DNA of 64,000 bases, from assembly GCF_031844705.1 (NCBI RefSeq), contig NZ_CP134609.1, positions 1,798,001-1,862,000 of the forward strand, written 5' to 3'. The notes beneath the pieces are model-generated. The model made no database searches, had not been told where the DNA came from, and saw only the letters and a list, made by a program, of their open reading frames with translations. Each line of letters opens with the position of its first letter. The first letter of the stretch is position 1. Positions 63,807 to 64,000 of this stretch are shown in pieces. The position numbers and the translations under genes were made by a program. Origin of the DNA: Streptomyces sp. ITFR-16 (GTDB taxonomy: Bacteria > Actinomycetota > Actinomycetes > Streptomycetales > Streptomycetaceae).

Positions 63807-64000
63807 TCAGCCGAGCTGGGACTGGACCTGGGAGGAGATCAGTTCCAGGTGGTCCAGGTCGTCGAGGTCCAGGACCTGGAGGTAGATCCGGGAGGCCCCG
63901 ATGGCTGCGAACCGGCCGATCTTGTCGACCACTTCGGCGGGCGAGCCCGCGAGTCCGTTGGCCTTCAGCTCCGCCACGTCCCGGCCGATGACGGCGGCAC
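63807..64000 (-). CDS. LLM-class F420-dependent oxidoreductase, C-terminal end
   Basis: Partial: the last 63 residues are in the window and the gene starts beyond base 64000. The end AGSPAEVVDKIGRFAAIGA followed by SRIYLQVLDLDDLDHLEL fits the C-terminal helix-strand pair of luciferase-like F420 enzymes. It is upstream of mmuM, 11 nt apart. Confidence 0.7.
   Translation of the reverse strand, partial: AAVIGRDVAELKANGLAGSPAEVVDKIGRFAAIGASRIYLQVLDLDDLDHLELISSQVQSQLG

Overview
The window looks like a Streptomyces (or close actinomycete) chromosome. Base composition is very high G+C with GC-rich third codon positions. GTG starts are common, many start codons have a TANNNT -10-like hexamer only 6-7 nt upstream (predicted leaderless mRNAs), and the gene families (PucR, HTH-TOBE, fused ModBC, Hen1/Pnkp, F420-dependent LLM enzymes) are typical of the group. 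All calls come from reading the sequence; no database search was run.

Layout. (1) About 1-6.45 kb: right-hand end of an integrative element, less G+C-rich than the rest. From the right it carries a tyrosine integrase, a MerR-type excisionase, a sigma-factor-like protein, an XRE-like protein, an ImmA/IrrE metallopeptidase with a zinc-ribbon tail, a CD-NTase-like nucleotidyltransferase, and the start of one more gene that leaves the window. This set resembles a CBASS-type defence module with a CapH/CapP-like repressor-protease pair and is the most interesting candidate system. (2) 6.6-18.8 kb: orphan tsaD behind a Fur/Nur-like dyad, DipZ, a di-Mop protein, an HxlR-peroxiredoxin fusion divergent from an enolase paralogue, an L,D-transpeptidase, a choice-of-anchor-A/SpaA surface protein, a TetR-AidB pair, and an epimerase whose stop codon lies in a small MITE-like repeat. 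(3) 18.9-26.3 kb: two-component system, GT2, DUF2064-type transferase, methyltransferase, sulfite-oxidase-fold membrane oxidoreductase and polytopic membrane proteins. (4) 26.3-39.8 kb: VWA protein, then a molybdenum neighbourhood: small SUOX-fold protein, PucR regulator, two paralogous HTH-TOBE proteins, ModA, fused ModB-ModC, and a three-part assimilatory nitrate reductase (molybdopterin + flavodoxin + FAD/NADPH reductase).

(5) 39.9-46.4 kb: a six-gene Mrp cation/proton antiporter operon in which every junction is a 4-nt overlap. (6) 46.6-53.9 kb: an aryl-CoA catabolic cluster (RidA, acyl-CoA dehydrogenase, CoA ligase, PaaX regulator, 2-aminobenzoyl-CoA monooxygenase/reductase-like fusion, enoyl-CoA hydratase). 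A near-identical TGACTWCCGTCA palindrome lies in two of its promoter regions and may be the regulator's operator. (7) 54.1-58.6 kb: anti-sigma-type ATPase, APC permease, ornithine carbamoyltransferase and arginine deiminase, with no carbamate kinase in view. (8) 58.7-62.8 kb: the complete Pnkp-Hen1 RNA repair pair. (9) 62.8-64 kb: homocysteine S-methyltransferase and the C-terminus of an LLM-class oxidoreductase.

Molybdenum is a recurring theme. A di-TOBE storage/binding protein, two HTH-TOBE putative sensors, a transporter and three enzymes with molybdopterin folds lie within 30 kb, so metal supply, sensing and use appear genetically linked here.
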